Numbered from the stretch's first letter, positions 12,901 through 23,490 are shown. The stretch: 64,000 nt of DNA from Cheilinus undulatus (GCF_018320785.1 NC_054885.1:12522421-12586420); one strand, 5' to 3'. Translations and numbers: made by a program. Notes: generated by a model from the letters alone, not told the origin.

Positions 12901-15327
12901 GTTTGTCAGGGTCCCAGTCAAATTTGTGGGCGGACCTGGTGGCACTAGCTTCCAGTGATCTAAGTATGCACTGCTCCTTTAAGAAGGACTCAGGGAAGCT
13001 CGGCTGTAAAGCATAACAGATGGGTACTCTCGCTCCATGTTAAGCTAATATTTTTCATGAAACTTCTGATACTTTGTTTATGTTTTATTGTGAATTAAAT
13101 CTGCATTCAATCATTTGCAGTTCACCCAGACTGAGATCACATTCATAAGGCATTTAATAAAACAGGAATTTGTTTGGTTACCATGTGCAGGATGACACTA
13201 GAGTACCCTAGTTTCATGAAAAATGTATTTTTTAAGACACCATAGTTAGCTTCTCATTCTTGTTAACCCAGCTGTGGTGCACCAAGCATGAGAACCGTAG
13301 CCAGTGTGGTGGGGAGGCAGTTTCAGTATGTGTTGGCAACTTTTGAGTTTGATTTAAAGCTGAACCACATGAGACCCTATGCACTAAACTTACAAAAGAG
13401 ACCTAAAAGAGAACTTAAACGATACATTATATTTTTCTAATTCTCACGTCTTCTAAATGTATAGCAAATTCAGCAGAGAATGCTGGTAAAGGAGAGCTTG
13501 TATCTTAAAAAAAATAGGTAACATCTTTCTTTACTCTGTTGGCAAGCCAGCAGCTCTTGATTGACCAGCCGGAGCTTCTTCTGCTCGTCCTCCAGAGTAC
13601 AGTTCTTCCTGCTGAGCTCGACCTGTTGCAAGGTCTTTGCTTTGAACTGCTGTTGCAGCTTCATCACTTCATTCATCAGGAACTGGGTCAGACCTTCGTG
13701 ACCTTCCTCCACTGCAGCGAGGAAGCAAACGGAGGATGTTAGAGATAAATATCGTGCGACAGGTCACATTGCCTGCTGAATTGGAGTAACAGGTAAGAGT
13801 CGAATAATAGTGTCCACAAGATCAGCTCCTCTGAAGTGTCTGCCTCACCTACGATGGTGGAGAAACGTCGGGTGGGTTCCTTCCCTGTAACCATCTTGTA
13901 CAGATCAGGGTAGTAGAACTCCAAACTCTCCAGAAAGACCACATATCCGCGCTCTCCTTTGGTGCGGAGGATGTCAAGTAGACGGCCTGAAGGAGAAAAA
14001 ATTAACTTAAAGTTCATGCAAATGCAACTATATGAGCATGACCAGCTGATACATGGTTTGGGCATCTGATTAGGATGCCTCCTGGACGCCTTCCTGTGGA
14101 GGTCCTGAGGAGCACATCCAACTAGAAGGAGACCCCTGGGTAGACCCAGAACTCTCTGGAGGGATTATATATCTTATCTGGCCTGGGAACGCCTCAGAAT
14201 CCCCTAGGAGGAGCTGAAAAATGTTGCTGGGGAGAGGGATATCTGGGTTGACTTGCTTAGCCTACTGACACCGCGAACTGACCCTGGATAAGCGGAAGAA
14301 AATAGATTGATTTGGATATATATTTTGATCTAGAAAATGCACATAAAGGGTGATCTTGAACTTAAATAAGTTAAAACAATAAGTCTAGAGGCTCAAAATC
14401 TGAGATAAAAACTCACACTTATCAGTTAAAAAGGGCAAAACACAACATTTAAAGTCAAAACAATGTTTTTAAATGGAACATTTCTGAGAAAGAAAGTTAA
14501 AATCATGATAATTAATTATCAAAATATAAGATAAATTCAAAATCACAAGTTTTAAAGGTCAAAATAGAAGAAAATTTGAAATAATGCGTTAAAAAGATCA
14601 AAATATGATAACAGATGTTACATTTTGAGCCCAAATTGTAAAAATATGACTATTGATCAAATTATTTCTACCCTTTACATTTTTTATTTTAATGATTTAA
14701 CAAGGATATTTTAAATTATCAAGTTTAAGTTTACATTTTGGAGGAAATCTGCAGACTTCATATCAGTGATCCAGTTATATTAAAAATATGATCTGGTGGG
14801 CCAGGTATAACTGTACCATAGGCCGGATTTGGCCTCCAGGCCTTGAGTTTGACAGCCCCGCTTTAGAACCACACCAGTAGTAATAAATGACCTACAAACC
14901 CCCTTTGAGTCTTGATGTTCTGATAGGGGTTGTTTTCTGGTTGTTCTCTTGCTTTTGTTCATGGCCTACCTGCTGAAATTGGGCCTGCTAGATCTGCTCT
15001 ATTGACTGTTTCATCTCTTTATTTATTCTGCAGCTTTGTTGGTAAATCAGACTCAGCAGTGATTCAAGTCTCTCATCTGTAAACGTGCTGGGGTGACGAG
15101 CATAGAAATTGAGAAAATAAAGCATAGAAATTCAAATGTCTTTTCTCACTTGCACGGTTTGATTTGGAGATGAGCAGCCTGGAGTTGAGGACCTCGTCCT
15201 CATCCTCTTCATCCAGGACTTTGCACTGGCGGAGGTAGGGGGTGACTTTTGCAGGGGAAATGATGCGGCACAGGTCAAAACGTTTGCAATCCACGTTCTC
15301 CCACATCTCCACCATGTCTTTCTCCAT
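169..15327 (-). CDS. card11: card11 (CARMA1): CARD-coiled-coil-MAGUK scaffold, 3' end cut off by window edge
   Basis: CARD11 is the cytosolic scaffold that joins BCL10 and MALT1 downstream of antigen receptors and PKC to activate IKK/NF-kB (family knowledge). Coding exons in transcription order: 15327-15150, 13986-13849, 13711-13535, 11877-11729, 11638-11459, 10907-10761, 8927-8802, 8220-8020, 7898-7743, 6459-6399, 6301-6108, 5876-5770, 5352-5312, 5190-5067, 4372-4171, 3497-3371, 2976-2733, 1704-1620, 1248-1153, 956-836, 351-169. All have AG/GT borders and all phases agree, giving 1,012 codons plus one base. Human CARD11 is 1,154 aa, so about 150 residues (most of the GUK domain) lie left of position 1. 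CARD11 is preferred over CARD9 because the MAGUK part is present, and over CARD10/14 because motifs such as [40 protein letters not shown] and [11 protein letters not shown] match CARD11 almost residue for residue. The start ATG (15325-15327) has a strong context (A at -3, G at +4) and lies 10 nt after an acceptor, so an upstream non-coding exon is required. Confidence 0.95.
1153..2976 (-). CDS. card11: card11 exons 17-19: SH3 domain and hook/hinge
   Basis: Exon 17 (2976-2733) encodes the SH3-like fold: [42 protein letters not shown] and GTIPSNSR. Exons 18 (1704-1620) and 19 (1248-1153) continue into the hinge with [16 protein letters not shown] and [20 protein letters not shown], ending at a CAG|GTAACA donor. 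SH3-GUK contacts drive CARD11 membrane clustering (family knowledge). Introns 1,705-2,732 and 1,249-1,619 show no further coding. The larger one is AT-rich and contains a short G-rich stretch near 2,096-2,115 that resembles a common fish repeat but is not assignable by eye. Confidence 0.92.
3371..4372 (-). CDS. card11: card11 exons 15-16: PDZ-like domain
   Basis: Exons 4372-4171 and 3497-3371 cover residues about 661-769. The PDZ-type core reads [16 protein letters not shown], then [17 protein letters not shown], the usual carboxylate-loop-like and alpha-helix segments, followed by [11 protein letters not shown] and [18 protein letters not shown]. It corresponds to the MAGUK PDZ of CARD11, which supports membrane and synapse assembly (known). 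The intron between them (3,498-4,170) contains a minisatellite that ends about 20 bp from the exon 15 donor. Confidence 0.93.
3750..4150. repeat. degenerate ~80-bp minisatellite in card11 intron 15
   Basis: About five diverged units containing the core TCATGAC followed by CCTGCTGCCAAATTTGA and an A-rich tail recur near 3,757, 3,831, 3,921, 4,000 and 4,076, spaced 74-90 bp. The last unit ends about 20 bp before the donor of card11 exon 15 (4,171). Confidence 0.7.
5067..7898 (-). CDS. card11: card11 exons 9-14: regulatory linker
   Basis: Exons 7898-7743, 6459-6399, 6301-6108, 5876-5770, 5352-5312 and 5190-5067 encode residues about 433-660, the low-complexity linker between coiled coil and MAGUK that holds CARD11 inactive until PKC phosphorylation (known in mammals). 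[13 protein letters not shown] and SDESPED open it; [20 protein letters not shown] aligns with the mammalian serine cluster around [24 protein letters not shown] and [11 protein letters not shown] close it. Exon 11 (6301-6108) adds a Ser/Pro-rich stretch ([19 protein letters not shown]) that I cannot align to mammalian CARD11. The end of exon 9 is ambiguous by one codon (GTG|GTCAGA at 7743, or GGA|GTGGTC at 7746); both keep frame. Confidence 0.88.
6480..6535 (+). mobile_element. solo end of a Tc1-like transposon
   Basis: The stretch CCCCAAATCCAAAAAAGTTG and the following GGTGCT match the terminal sequence of the Tc1-like subfamily seen at 16.5, 34.2 and 42.7 kb. No internal sequence follows; a LINE tail abuts it. 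Confidence 0.5.
6541..7690 (-). mobile_element. non-LTR retrotransposon (L2/Rex-type) 3' fragment
   Basis: The minus-strand translation shows the C-terminal part of a LINE reverse transcriptase: [34 protein letters not shown], then after a frameshift [18 protein letters not shown] and ALRSSCQLL. Its 3'UTR ends in GCACTTTGGTCACCTGG and a TATATGAATAAAGT tail near 6,556, typical of fish L2/Rex-like elements. It lies in card11 intron 9 in the same orientation as the gene and is interrupted by a fold-back element at 6,758-7,202. 5'-truncated and frameshifted, so inactive. Confidence 0.85.
6758..7202. mobile_element. fold-back element with minisatellite arms
   Basis: The ends GGTGTACATTTTAGGACATC (6,761 on) and the matching inverted copy ending at 7,200 form a long imperfect palindrome. 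The arms consist of ~20-bp repeats of the type TTTTCCTGAGACCTGA. The 7-bp sequence ACCCAAG directly flanks both sides (6,751-6,757 and 7,203-7,209), as expected of a target-site duplication. It is inserted into the LINE tail. No coding potential; a Lys/Arg-rich open frame in it is repeat artefact. Confidence 0.75.
8020..13711 (-). CDS. card11: card11 exons 3-8: coiled-coil region
   Basis: Exons 13711-13535, 11877-11729, 11638-11459, 10907-10761, 8927-8802 and 8220-8020 encode residues about 105-432. This is the charged, Leu/Glu/Lys-rich coiled coil that oligomerises CARD11 and contacts the CARD in the closed state (known). Landmarks: [20 protein letters not shown] directly after the [65 protein letters not shown] and [15 protein letters not shown]. 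Exons 5-8 are all multiples of three (180, 147, 126, 201 nt), so single-exon skipping in this part would keep frame. Two inverted repeat arrays flank exons 4-6 (separate entries). Confidence 0.93.
9400..10345. repeat. T/C-rich degenerate tandem array (card11 intron 6)
   Basis: About 0.95 kb built from irregular copies of TTTTGCCACTTTTAACCCC and TTTTCACCACTTTT with 20-40-bp spacing. The reverse complement of the same motif fills 12.07-12.70 kb and 29.9-31.06 kb. No gene is present; short Phe/Pro/His-rich open frames are artefacts. Confidence 0.8.
12070..12705. repeat. A/G-rich degenerate tandem array (card11 intron 3)
   Basis: Irregular copies of GGTTAAAAGTGGCAAAAATG, the reverse complement of the 9.4-10.3 kb array. 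It lies in the intron between exons 3 and 4. The rest of that intron (12,706-13,534) shows no feature I can name except a piece near 13,060-13,125 resembling a Tc1-like end. Confidence 0.8.
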
Positions 15328-15337
15328 CTTTAACCCC
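13849..15337 (-). CDS. card11: card11 exons encoding the CARD domain
   Basis: Two exons, 15337-15150 (10 nt of 5'UTR, then residues 1-59) and 13986-13849 (to about residue 105), encode the whole CARD. It is the death-fold module that nucleates BCL10 filaments (known). Visible signature: [51 protein letters not shown] and [14 protein letters not shown]. The N-terminus starts only about seven residues before the WENV motif and is shorter than the mammalian protein, which has an acidic extension. The intron between the two exons (13,987-15,149) holds an RTE-like LINE tail and an A-rich repeat. Confidence 0.95.
14062..14315 (+). mobile_element. RTE-like (Rex3-type) LINE 3' end
   Basis: GATGCCTCCTGGACGCCTTC, GGAGGGATTATAT, TGGCCTGGGAACGCCTC and GATAAGCGGAAGAAAATAGA form the well-known 3' terminus of a fish LINE whose reverse transcriptase ends in a Trp-Arg-Asp-Tyr-type tail. 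Several stops are present, so it is a dead 250-bp fragment in card11 intron 2. The family name is my best recollection. Confidence 0.6.
14335..14885. repeat. A-rich dispersed repeat
   Basis: Repeated TCAAAATATGA- and GATAAAAACTC-like words, ending in GGCCTTGAGTTTGACAGCCC near 14,837-14,860. A similar end (TTGAGTTTGACACCCCTGCT) occurs at about 46,012-46,032 after a comparable low-complexity stretch at 45.2-45.9 kb, suggesting one dispersed DNA-element family. Confidence 0.5.
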
Positions 15338-16036
15338 CTAGAAAACAGTAAATCGACAGAACAAGGTTATTTGGTTTATGTCCTCAAAAGAAAAGGTGAC
15401 GATGAGAAAGACCAGCATGAAAGAAAGAAATAAACTAAAGTCAACTCTGAGGCATCTTTACTTGCTTTCTTGTGAAATGACAACCTCAAACCTGGGCACA
15501 AGGTGGTACTCATTTCCACAGTACTTTCAGGGAAAGTGCAACCAAATCATTATGCAAGATTTTTTCAGTAAGTTATCAAGAAAAATCTAAGTGAGAATCA
15601 TGACGCATTAAAACCACGGAAAGCCTCTCACCTTCAATGATTGTGCCATTTTCCTTGTTAAAGCCCCTGACAGTGGGCTAGGTAAATACCACCTAAATGT
15701 CTCTCACAAGGACATAAGGCTGCAGAGTCTGGTGTACTAAAGGAATAAAGGTCACATTTAAGGTCTGACATGAAGGTTTATCTTGATAAAAATTTAGATT
15801 AGTCAAAAAATGTTTAAAAACGAGTGTGCTGCATTGATTTATTTAGCATTAAGCATTTATATACATGTGATTTAAAGGCCCTGATGGTGAAAAAACAGGA
15901 TGAAATCAATATCACAGCATCTTTATGACCTACAAAACCAAACAGCAGACAGACTGATCCTTCAAATAGTTATTTCTTATGTCTGCAAAAGCTGGTGCAG
16001 GGTAGGTGTCAGACCAGATGGTGAACTGTACTCCTG

Positions 16037-16216
16037 CACACCTTGCCTGACGGCAAGTCCAAGTGTGTGAGGAATAACACATGCTTGTGTTATTCCTCAC
16101 ACACTTGGACTTGCTGTCAGGCAAGGTGTGTGAGGAATAACACATGCTTGTGTTATTCCTCACACACTTGGACTTGCTGTCACGCAAGGTGTGTGAGGAA
16201 TAACACATGCTTGTGA
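16037..16216. repeat. tandem array of perfect palindromes, 63-bp period
   Basis: The unit contains GTGTGAGGAATAACACA, a TGCT loop and its exact complement. GGAATAACACATGCTTG recurs at 16,071, 16,134 and 16,197 (period 63). In the first copy, arms of 29 nt (from 16,053) are perfect, and they extend to about 45 nt with one mismatch. About 2.4 units are present, in card11 intron 1. Confidence 0.85.
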
Positions 16217-16530
16217 ACATGTATTATTAAGTTTGTCAATTAAAGATGCCAAAGGAAAATGAAGATTAGCTTTCTGTCTGGAGGTAAAAAAAGAACAGAG
16301 GAAAAAAAAGAGAAGAGAAAAAAGGAAACAAATCTGCGGTAAGTGGGGAGGGGGGACTGTGGTGGTTCAGTCAGACGATTTCCTGCAAGCTGGTTTTTAA
16401 TTTTTATTCTCACACTACAGTCCACTCATGCCATTGCTGCATCTCCCGATCACCACCAAGTCTTTCCACATCAGCACCTTCTTATCTTTCTTCTTAGAAC
16501 AGAATAGTTTGTACAGGTAAAGCAAGAATT

Positions 16531-17885
16531 TCAAAATAGTTGGAGCACTGTTTAAAAAGGAAATAAAAACAGAATGCAATAACTTGCAAATCTTATAAAC
16601 CCATATTTTTCTATAGAAAATAAAAGACATCTCAAAAATGTAGGGACAGGGATACAAAAGGCTGGAAAAGTAAGTTTACTGCTAATTAGCTACTAATTGG
16701 GTTAATTGGCAACAGGTCAGTAACATGAATGGGTATAAAAGGAGCATTGTAGGCCTTGTCCACAAAAAATATATATTTCTTTTTAGATTTGAATTTTTTT
16801 CTTTAAGCATGTCATTCTTGCACAAAATCCCTAAAAATGACTGAAAAGGCTGTAGAATATAGTCCAGAGACCAAGTTTGTGCAGCAAGCACACCAAAAGT
16901 TTTTCTCTTTAGCAGAACTTTCTCCTGGATGCCCTTCTGGTTGCACTGCGTGGTAGATGGAAGAACATGTGGCATTTCTGATCTCCATGACCATCTGATG
17001 CTCACGGTGGTAGAAGGGGAGGAGCAGGTTTTGCTCTTAGAGCCATAAGAGGCTCAGTAGATTCAGCTGCACGAACACAATCATGTAACCTGCCATTACT
17101 GTTGTTGTTGTTGGTGGGGTCAATGCACACAGATGCCGGTTAAGTGATTGTTAGAGTAGGTGCGCTTGGTTGTATTCACAGAGATGCACAGGTGTCATAT
17201 ATGCATATTTGTTCACTCTTGGACCCGCTCTTAGAAAGTAGTATTTTCACGCTCATTCTGTGTGAATGAAACGCCAATATGAGAAAAATCTTTTGTGGAT
17301 ATTCCATCAGAGGTTCAGCAATCTGCAAAAAAATGTGCCTAAAAATTGTGGAACAATTTTAGAAAGATGTTCTGCAACTTAGAAGACTTTGATTACCCCA
17401 CCATCTACATTACAGAATGTCATTAAAGATTCAGAGAATCTGGAGAAATCTCTGTGCACACACGACAAGGCCGAAGTTCAGCATTGGATATTAATGATCT
17501 TTGTGCCCTAAGGAGGCACTGCAGTAAAAACAGGCATGATTCTGTACTGGCCGTGCCATCCTTGAATGCAAGTTAAAGCTGTATTATGCAAAGATGAAGC
17601 CATATGTGAACACAATCCAGAAAAGCAGCTGTCTTCTCAAACTCAATTAAATAGACTGAGGCAAAATGGAAAACTGTTCTGTGGTCAGATTAATCAAAAT
17701 TTGTTAAACACAGCCCTGTCCCAACTTTTTTGAAAAATATTGCTGCCATCAAATTCCTGAAATGGTAAAATGTGTTAGTTTCAGCATATTAAAAATATGG
17801 GTTTATGAGATTTTAAAATCATTGCATTCTGTTTGTTTTACATTTTAGTCATTCAGTGCCCCAACTTTTTTGGTATTGGGGTTGT
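16531..17885 (+). mobile_element. Tc1-like transposon, internally deleted
   Basis: Terminal sequences at 16,531-16,625 and 17,760-17,885 are inverted copies (ACAGAATGCAATAACTTGCA against TCATTGCATTCTGTTTG; outer end CCCCAACTTTTTTGGTATTG). Between them the plus strand encodes pieces of a Tc1-family transposase: RFRESGEISVHTRQG, DINDLCALRRHC and EAKWKTVLWSD followed by a stop. The segment after the second catalytic block is missing and joins directly to the 3' end. Inactive. Confidence 0.75.
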
Positions 17886-17889
17886 ACAA

Positions 17890-19599
17890 CAAAATCATAT
17901 AAGTCCAATGATAACATAAGTACTCAATAATCCTAATTGTAAAAACCAAAATAAAAGTGTACAATAAATAAAACCATATTAAAAGTGCCATCAAAGAAAA
18001 ACACTTCAAAATGATATTTCCACATTCACATCCTGCATTCTTATATTACTAGTAGTCTCTCCTTATAAAAAACATGACTGCGGGGGCCTGTCTGACTCAA
18101 ATAGTAAAACATATTGAACCTGATACACCCTATAACATTTGCATTAGAGGCCAGGATAGACGCACACAGTCTGATAAACACACAAACTTTAACCAACTGA
18201 CGTCTTTCCGTTAACCTTCCTCTTTTTACTGTCACTTTTCTACAGACTTGTACACTATCTTTATGTTCCTCCCACTCCTACAGGTTTTCCATTGTCTCTC
18301 TCTTTCTCACAAACACACACAAAACACACACAAAAGCACACACACTGTCTGTAAACCTCCTGGATTTGCATGCTGTCTCCTCGGTGGGTGTTATCCCACA
18401 ATCCTGCTTTGTGACTAACAGCCCACATTTAGGCAAATCAATGCCATCTGATGCTTTTTCCTCATGTGCAGGCACAAACACGCTTTTGCATTAAACTGTC
18501 ACCTGCAGCGAGCATGCGCCAAACTGAGCTTTCATAAATCAAATGCACACAAAGATATCTCAGCAGCACTCTCTGCTCATTTTAGGGACTTTCTCCATGG
18601 TCTATTATTTATTTGTCAAATATTTTGACACTCTCAGAGCCAAATCAAGTCAACAAAGTGAACAAATCAAGCTACTTTTCAATTGCAGCCTGAGACAGAA
18701 ATATCACACCCTGAATACTTCAGCCGATTATTCTCGTCTTCAGTCGCAGCAGAAGATAAAACCACAAGTGCACCCATCACACCCATTCTCATGCACAGCA
18801 AGTGCACGATGCACAAATACACATTAAACTAACACGCGCAGACCACCCTCAGAAACCACATGCATGGTTCCTTTTCTCTCTTCTCTTATTTTGGAGTTCA
18901 TTACCGAGAAAGCTCGTCCCTGCTTCCTCGTTTTAACACCAGATGTGTGTAGCTCTCTTCCTGTGCTCTCTTTTTAGTCCTCTCTGCCGCATGTTTTTCT
19001 TTGTAGTAATGTGGTCAGGGGAGCTCATGGGTTTTTATTGCTCTGTGTATATGTGAGTGCTAGTCCTTTCACTATACCGGAAATTTTTCCCCTTTTTGCA
19101 ACTGCAGAACAAACAACAACAGACACAAAGGCAACTACAAGCACAATTCTGATGTTTTAGGACCATCATGCAACTTTCTATTCTATTCTAGCGCTGCCAA
19201 GATTAATGGCATTAATTGCATATTAGGGTCCACAGTTCGTGAAGTCATATCACTATGGTTAAGCTTCATCAGTGTTTCCATGCAGTCACAGTGATGAAGT
19301 CCACCACTGCTCCTTAACGTCTCACTTGAGTTTAAAGAAAATCTCAGATGGGGTCTGGCTGCAGACAGCAGACCTTGAGACGCCCCCCTCTTGCAGACCA
19401 CTATTGTGACACACCCCTTTCGTGACCGAAGTATGGCAGTGACATTCATGAAATAACCACACTGCAAACATTACAGACTAAACAACATTTCATAAATAAA
19501 ACACAGAAACAGATCAGAGGTCGAATCTGGGATGAAATTACACACAGACTGTTTTAAAAGTAAAGGCAAGAACAGTGACTCACTTTAGCATTGCTGACA
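17890..19599. other. card11 intron 1 stretch, no gene seen
   Basis: No coding exon with family similarity. A CA-rich patch lies at 18,300-18,345. A possible alternative non-coding first exon of card11 near 18,915-19,080 is discussed under findings. Confidence 0.5.
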
Positions 19600-20290
19600 T
19601 AGCTGTACTAGCCACATAATAAGTGTTTACTACATAAGCTAATGTGGCTAAGTTATCTTTAGCAACATGAGCTTTAGCGTATATAGCTAAAGCTAACGTA
19701 GCTATACAGAGAACATAGCTACATAGCTTGAGTAGGTGCTTTATAAGCTTAGCTTTAGCTATGTTAGTTTTGTAGCTTCTTTAGCTATGGAGTTATGGAG
19801 CTACATTGCTTACGCAGAAAACAGAGCTACATAAGCCACGTTTGCTGCATTAGAATGTTGTCATGGAGGATGAGGGGTTTTTTTAACACCATAAGCGGAC
19901 TGTTAACTTGGCTTCACTAAATGTTTTGTCATCAGGTGTTGCAGGTCTTTAACTTTTGGTATTGATACTGTTACTTTAACCCTAAAGTTCAAACTGATTT
20001 TGTTTTGAAAGCTGTAGCGTTTATTTTAATTCTGACAGACAGCATTTCGGATGAGTGGACAGTGAGAGTGGCCATCAGAAATGAGAAGTCTGCAGCCAGA
20101 CCCCTTTCAAGTAATCTGATATAGCTACGTTAGCCTTAGCTTTAGCAATGTGAGCTAAAAAACCTTGCTTATCCTAACATAGCTATGCTAGCTATGTAAT
20201 AAATCTTACAGCATAAGCTAATGTAACTAAGTTATCAGTAGCAATGTGAGCTTTAGCATATGTAGCTAAAGCTAATGTAGCTATTTAAAG
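19600..20290. repeat. degenerate AGCTA-rich repeats
   Basis: Two blocks (about 19,600-19,870 and 20,110-20,290) are dominated by variants of TAGCTAAAGCTAATGTAGCT. They may be duplicates, since CATAAGCTAATGT and AGCAATGTGAGCTTTAGC recur in both. The intervening 240 bp is unique-looking. Confidence 0.6.
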
Positions 20291-20299
20291 AACATAGCT

Positions 20300-21784
20300 G
20301 TTTCCTACTCAGGTCTTGCAGGTCAGGATTTTTACTTTTAACTCTGGGTATCTTAACCTTTAACCTAGCCAGAAGTTTAATCAGATTATCATGTATTTCC
20401 ATCCTTACTTGTATTTTCTTGAAAAACTCAGTGGACAATTTTAAATTTACCAAACATTTGCCCTTTGCTGTTCACAAATTTCCTTTTCAATCCATCACAA
20501 GTTCCTTTTTCCTTGGTTAAGTTCATGTTAAAATCTTCAATCTACCTGTATAAGCAGATCTGTATCCAAACAGGAAGTCAAAAACGAAATGGCACAAATA
20601 CACTTCTGAATGCAAAGCAGTGGACTGTTAAAAATTCCACGATTAATCTTCTGATAGCCGTATTTTAAACTCTCATCAAGGAATGAAAAATAAATGCTGT
20701 ATTTCTTTTTAAGTAATTCAACAATGAATGATGATAGTGAACATCTTTTGACACTGGTTGGTTTGCACATTTTTAAAACCCACTCAAATCATGTAAAGGG
20801 CGACCAATTCCAGTGATTTATGAGAAAAAAATCATGAGAAATCCATGTCAGAAATATGCACCATGCTACTATTCTTTACATCAGTTCACTGAGGACAAAT
20901 TCAGCCACCCTGTTTTTTTGAAGTGATGCAAAACAGGACAAGTGAGAGACTATGTGGAAAGATGCAACCATATGTGCAAATACTTAAGACTGAGACAACA
21001 GAGAAACAAGCAGGAAGTAACAATATATTCAAACATTTTTAGCTGAGGGTGTTGAAAGGCTGTATCTATGTTCAGTTACCCTGCTATTATCACGCTGATA
21101 TCATTACTCCTAACTGTCATATTTCCATTTAGAGAATGTCAAACCAAATGTTTCCAGTACATCTTTTATACTCAGAAATGGCAATCACACTTTCTCCAAC
21201 TAAAGACTTCCTACAGGCAACATTACAAACAGACTGCCCTTTATAGCCATATATAATGTTGATTTTGTATACAAAATTCCTTTATATTTATAGTCTGTTT
21301 TTCCCTTCAAGTCTCTCCACAGTAAGAGCACTTTGTTTCACTTTGCTCCCTATTTTTTATTCTATTTCATATTTATTCAAATGCAGTACACACACTGCAA
21401 ACCCTCAGAAGTAACCATGTAAATTTTTAGTTAATAATTTCTCTTTAGACTAATTATAAGCAACATTCATCTGACAAGGAATCCATCATTGGAATTGGAA
21501 CTTCCCTTGGCATCTTTGATCTTGTTTTACTCCAACAAAGGAGCCACTGTAATCAATGCACAAAAACCTCTCCTCCTAATGATCATTATTATTATTGGCA
21601 GCTTGTTTTAAGATTAGCCAATTAACCTGTCAGGTCTTTTCCACTGAATTATTACCCAATAACTTTAGTTCTGCCTGTCAAGGCCTGTTACAAAAAAAAA
21701 AAAAAAAACAAACTCCAAGCTGTTGTCTGTCAGTTTTATTTGTCTTATTTCTGGTCAAAATACCTCTTTACGTGTACTGTAAGT
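20300..21784. other. card11 intron 1 stretch, no gene seen
   Basis: AT-rich, with short unconvincing open frames and a poly(A) tract at 21,691-21,708. No recognisable coding or RNA feature. Confidence 0.5.
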
Positions 21785-22190
21785 AGGGCTGGACAATTAA
21801 TTGAATTTTGAACGTGATTTCAATTTTGGCTTCTCATGATCATTAAAACATTACAATCGAAGAAAAACGATTAATGTGTGCTTCAAAGAGTATTTTTGGG
21901 TTGTGTTTTTGGCTGTGTTATAAGTGTTTTTTGCATGTTGCAAATTTTGCAAGTTTTACAGGAGTGCATGTAGATTGGATATTTATTTCTATTTATTGTT
22001 TTTTACTGCTATTATTTAATATATTGTTATCATTTTACTTGTTACTAATTTATTTTTAATTGTTCTCTTGTGGTTCAATAAATACTCAAATTTTGAAATC
22101 AATGAATAATTGTGTTTATTAATCCTGATTTTAATATCAATCAAAATAATTATGATTATTATTTTTGCCATAATCGTCCATAACTGTAAG
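21785..22190. mobile_element. hAT-like MITE
   Basis: The left end AGGGCTGGACAATTAATTG and the right end, which reads inverted as TTATGGACGATTATGGC, are terminal inverted repeats of the gggctggncnatta class common in fish genomes. The interior is AT-rich and non-coding. Confidence 0.55.
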
Positions 22191-22509
22191 TATATACATT
22201 AAGTCTATAAATTATTTCAGGATATTTAAAAGGAATGCATAAAGCTGGAATTTTCTGCAGAGAGTATAAATAGGTAGTAATGCATGAATACAAAAAATAC
22301 TTACATTTCTTAAAATGACATTTTACCTTTTATTCGATTTAGCAGCATGCAATAAGATAGTTGTCTGAACCTGTAAGGTTGGTGCAGTTTTGTCAAGTGT
22401 TTTCAGTCTAATTAGATCATTCTGATTAGGAAATAGGCTAACAACGTGTAAAATCAGATTTCATGCAATGCAAAGTCATGTTTCTTGCATGTCATTGTAC
22501 TGTGAGGTT

Positions 22510-23490
22510 TTAACTTTTTTGATACTCTATACACTTTACACTTTATACATGCCAGACCATCGCAACAACAGGGACTGCAATCCAAATACATGTACTTTAA
22601 AATAGAGTTGCCCACCCTTTGCAGCTTAAACAGCCTCCATTCTTTATGAAAGGCTTTCCACAAGATTTTGGAGGGTGTCTGCCGGAATTTGTGGTCATTC
22701 ATTATGTAAAGAATTTATGAGGTCAGGCACTGATTTTGGATGAGAAGGCCTGGCTCACAATCTCCTTTCACTTCACCTCAAACATGATCAATGGGGTTGG
22801 GTTCAGGGCTCTGTGTAGACCAGTCAAGTTCTTCCACACCAAACTCATTAGACCATGTCTTTATAGTCCTTGCTTTGTGCACTGGGGCACAGTCATGCTG
22901 GAATAGAAAAGGGCCTTCCCCAAACTGCTGCCACAAAGTTGGAAGCATAGCATCGTCCAAAATGTCTTGGTATGCTGACGCATCAAGTTTAGCCTTCACT
23001 GGAGATAAGGGGCCTAGCCCAAACCCTGAAAAACTGCCCTGTACCATTATCCCTCCTCCACCAAACTTCACAGTTGGCACAAGGCAGTCAGGCAAGTGAC
23101 ATTCTCCCAGCATCCACATTCCAGTGTGCCGTACACCTCTCCATCCAATGCATCGCATTGGACTTGGTGATGCTAGGCTTGTATGCAGCTGCTTGACCAT
23201 AGAAACCCAAGCCATGAAGCTCCTGCTGCATAGTTTTTGTGCTAACATTAATGCCAGTGGAAATTCAGAACTCTTAGCTATGAAATCCCTAAATTATTGA
23301 TGACTTTCACCCACCATGCACCTTAGCAGTTGACCCTGCTCTGTGATTTTATGTGGTCTTCCACTTCATGGCTGAGTTGCTGTTGTTCCTAAATGCTTCA
23401 ATTTTCTGATAATATCACTTAGAACAGACTGTGGAACATCCAGTAGGGAGGAAATTTCATGAACCCCATACTTTTGTTTATATACTGTAT
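22510..23490 (-). mobile_element. Tc1-like transposon relic with transposase fragment
   Basis: A 156-codon open frame (23,248-22,778) reads as the catalytic domain of a Tc1 transposase: [33 protein letters not shown] and [13 protein letters not shown] (D and D/E blocks). The C-terminus continues in another frame with two stops (NLVESL, AAKGG) at about 22,670-22,610. The right end resembles the terminal repeat CAAAAGTATGGGG. Inactive. Confidence 0.8.

Noticed and set aside
169..15327. card9 as the identity of the CARD gene
   Set aside because: CARD9 ends after the coiled coil. Here PDZ-like, SH3 and GUK exons follow in phase, and the coiled-coil wording follows CARD11.
15930..16220. 96-codon repetitive frame
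   Set aside because: The repeated peptide simply mirrors the 63-bp palindromic array.
22778..23248. 156-codon frame as a host gene
   Set aside because: It has the catalytic motifs of a Tc1 transposase and is followed by frameshifts and stops, so it is a transposon relic.
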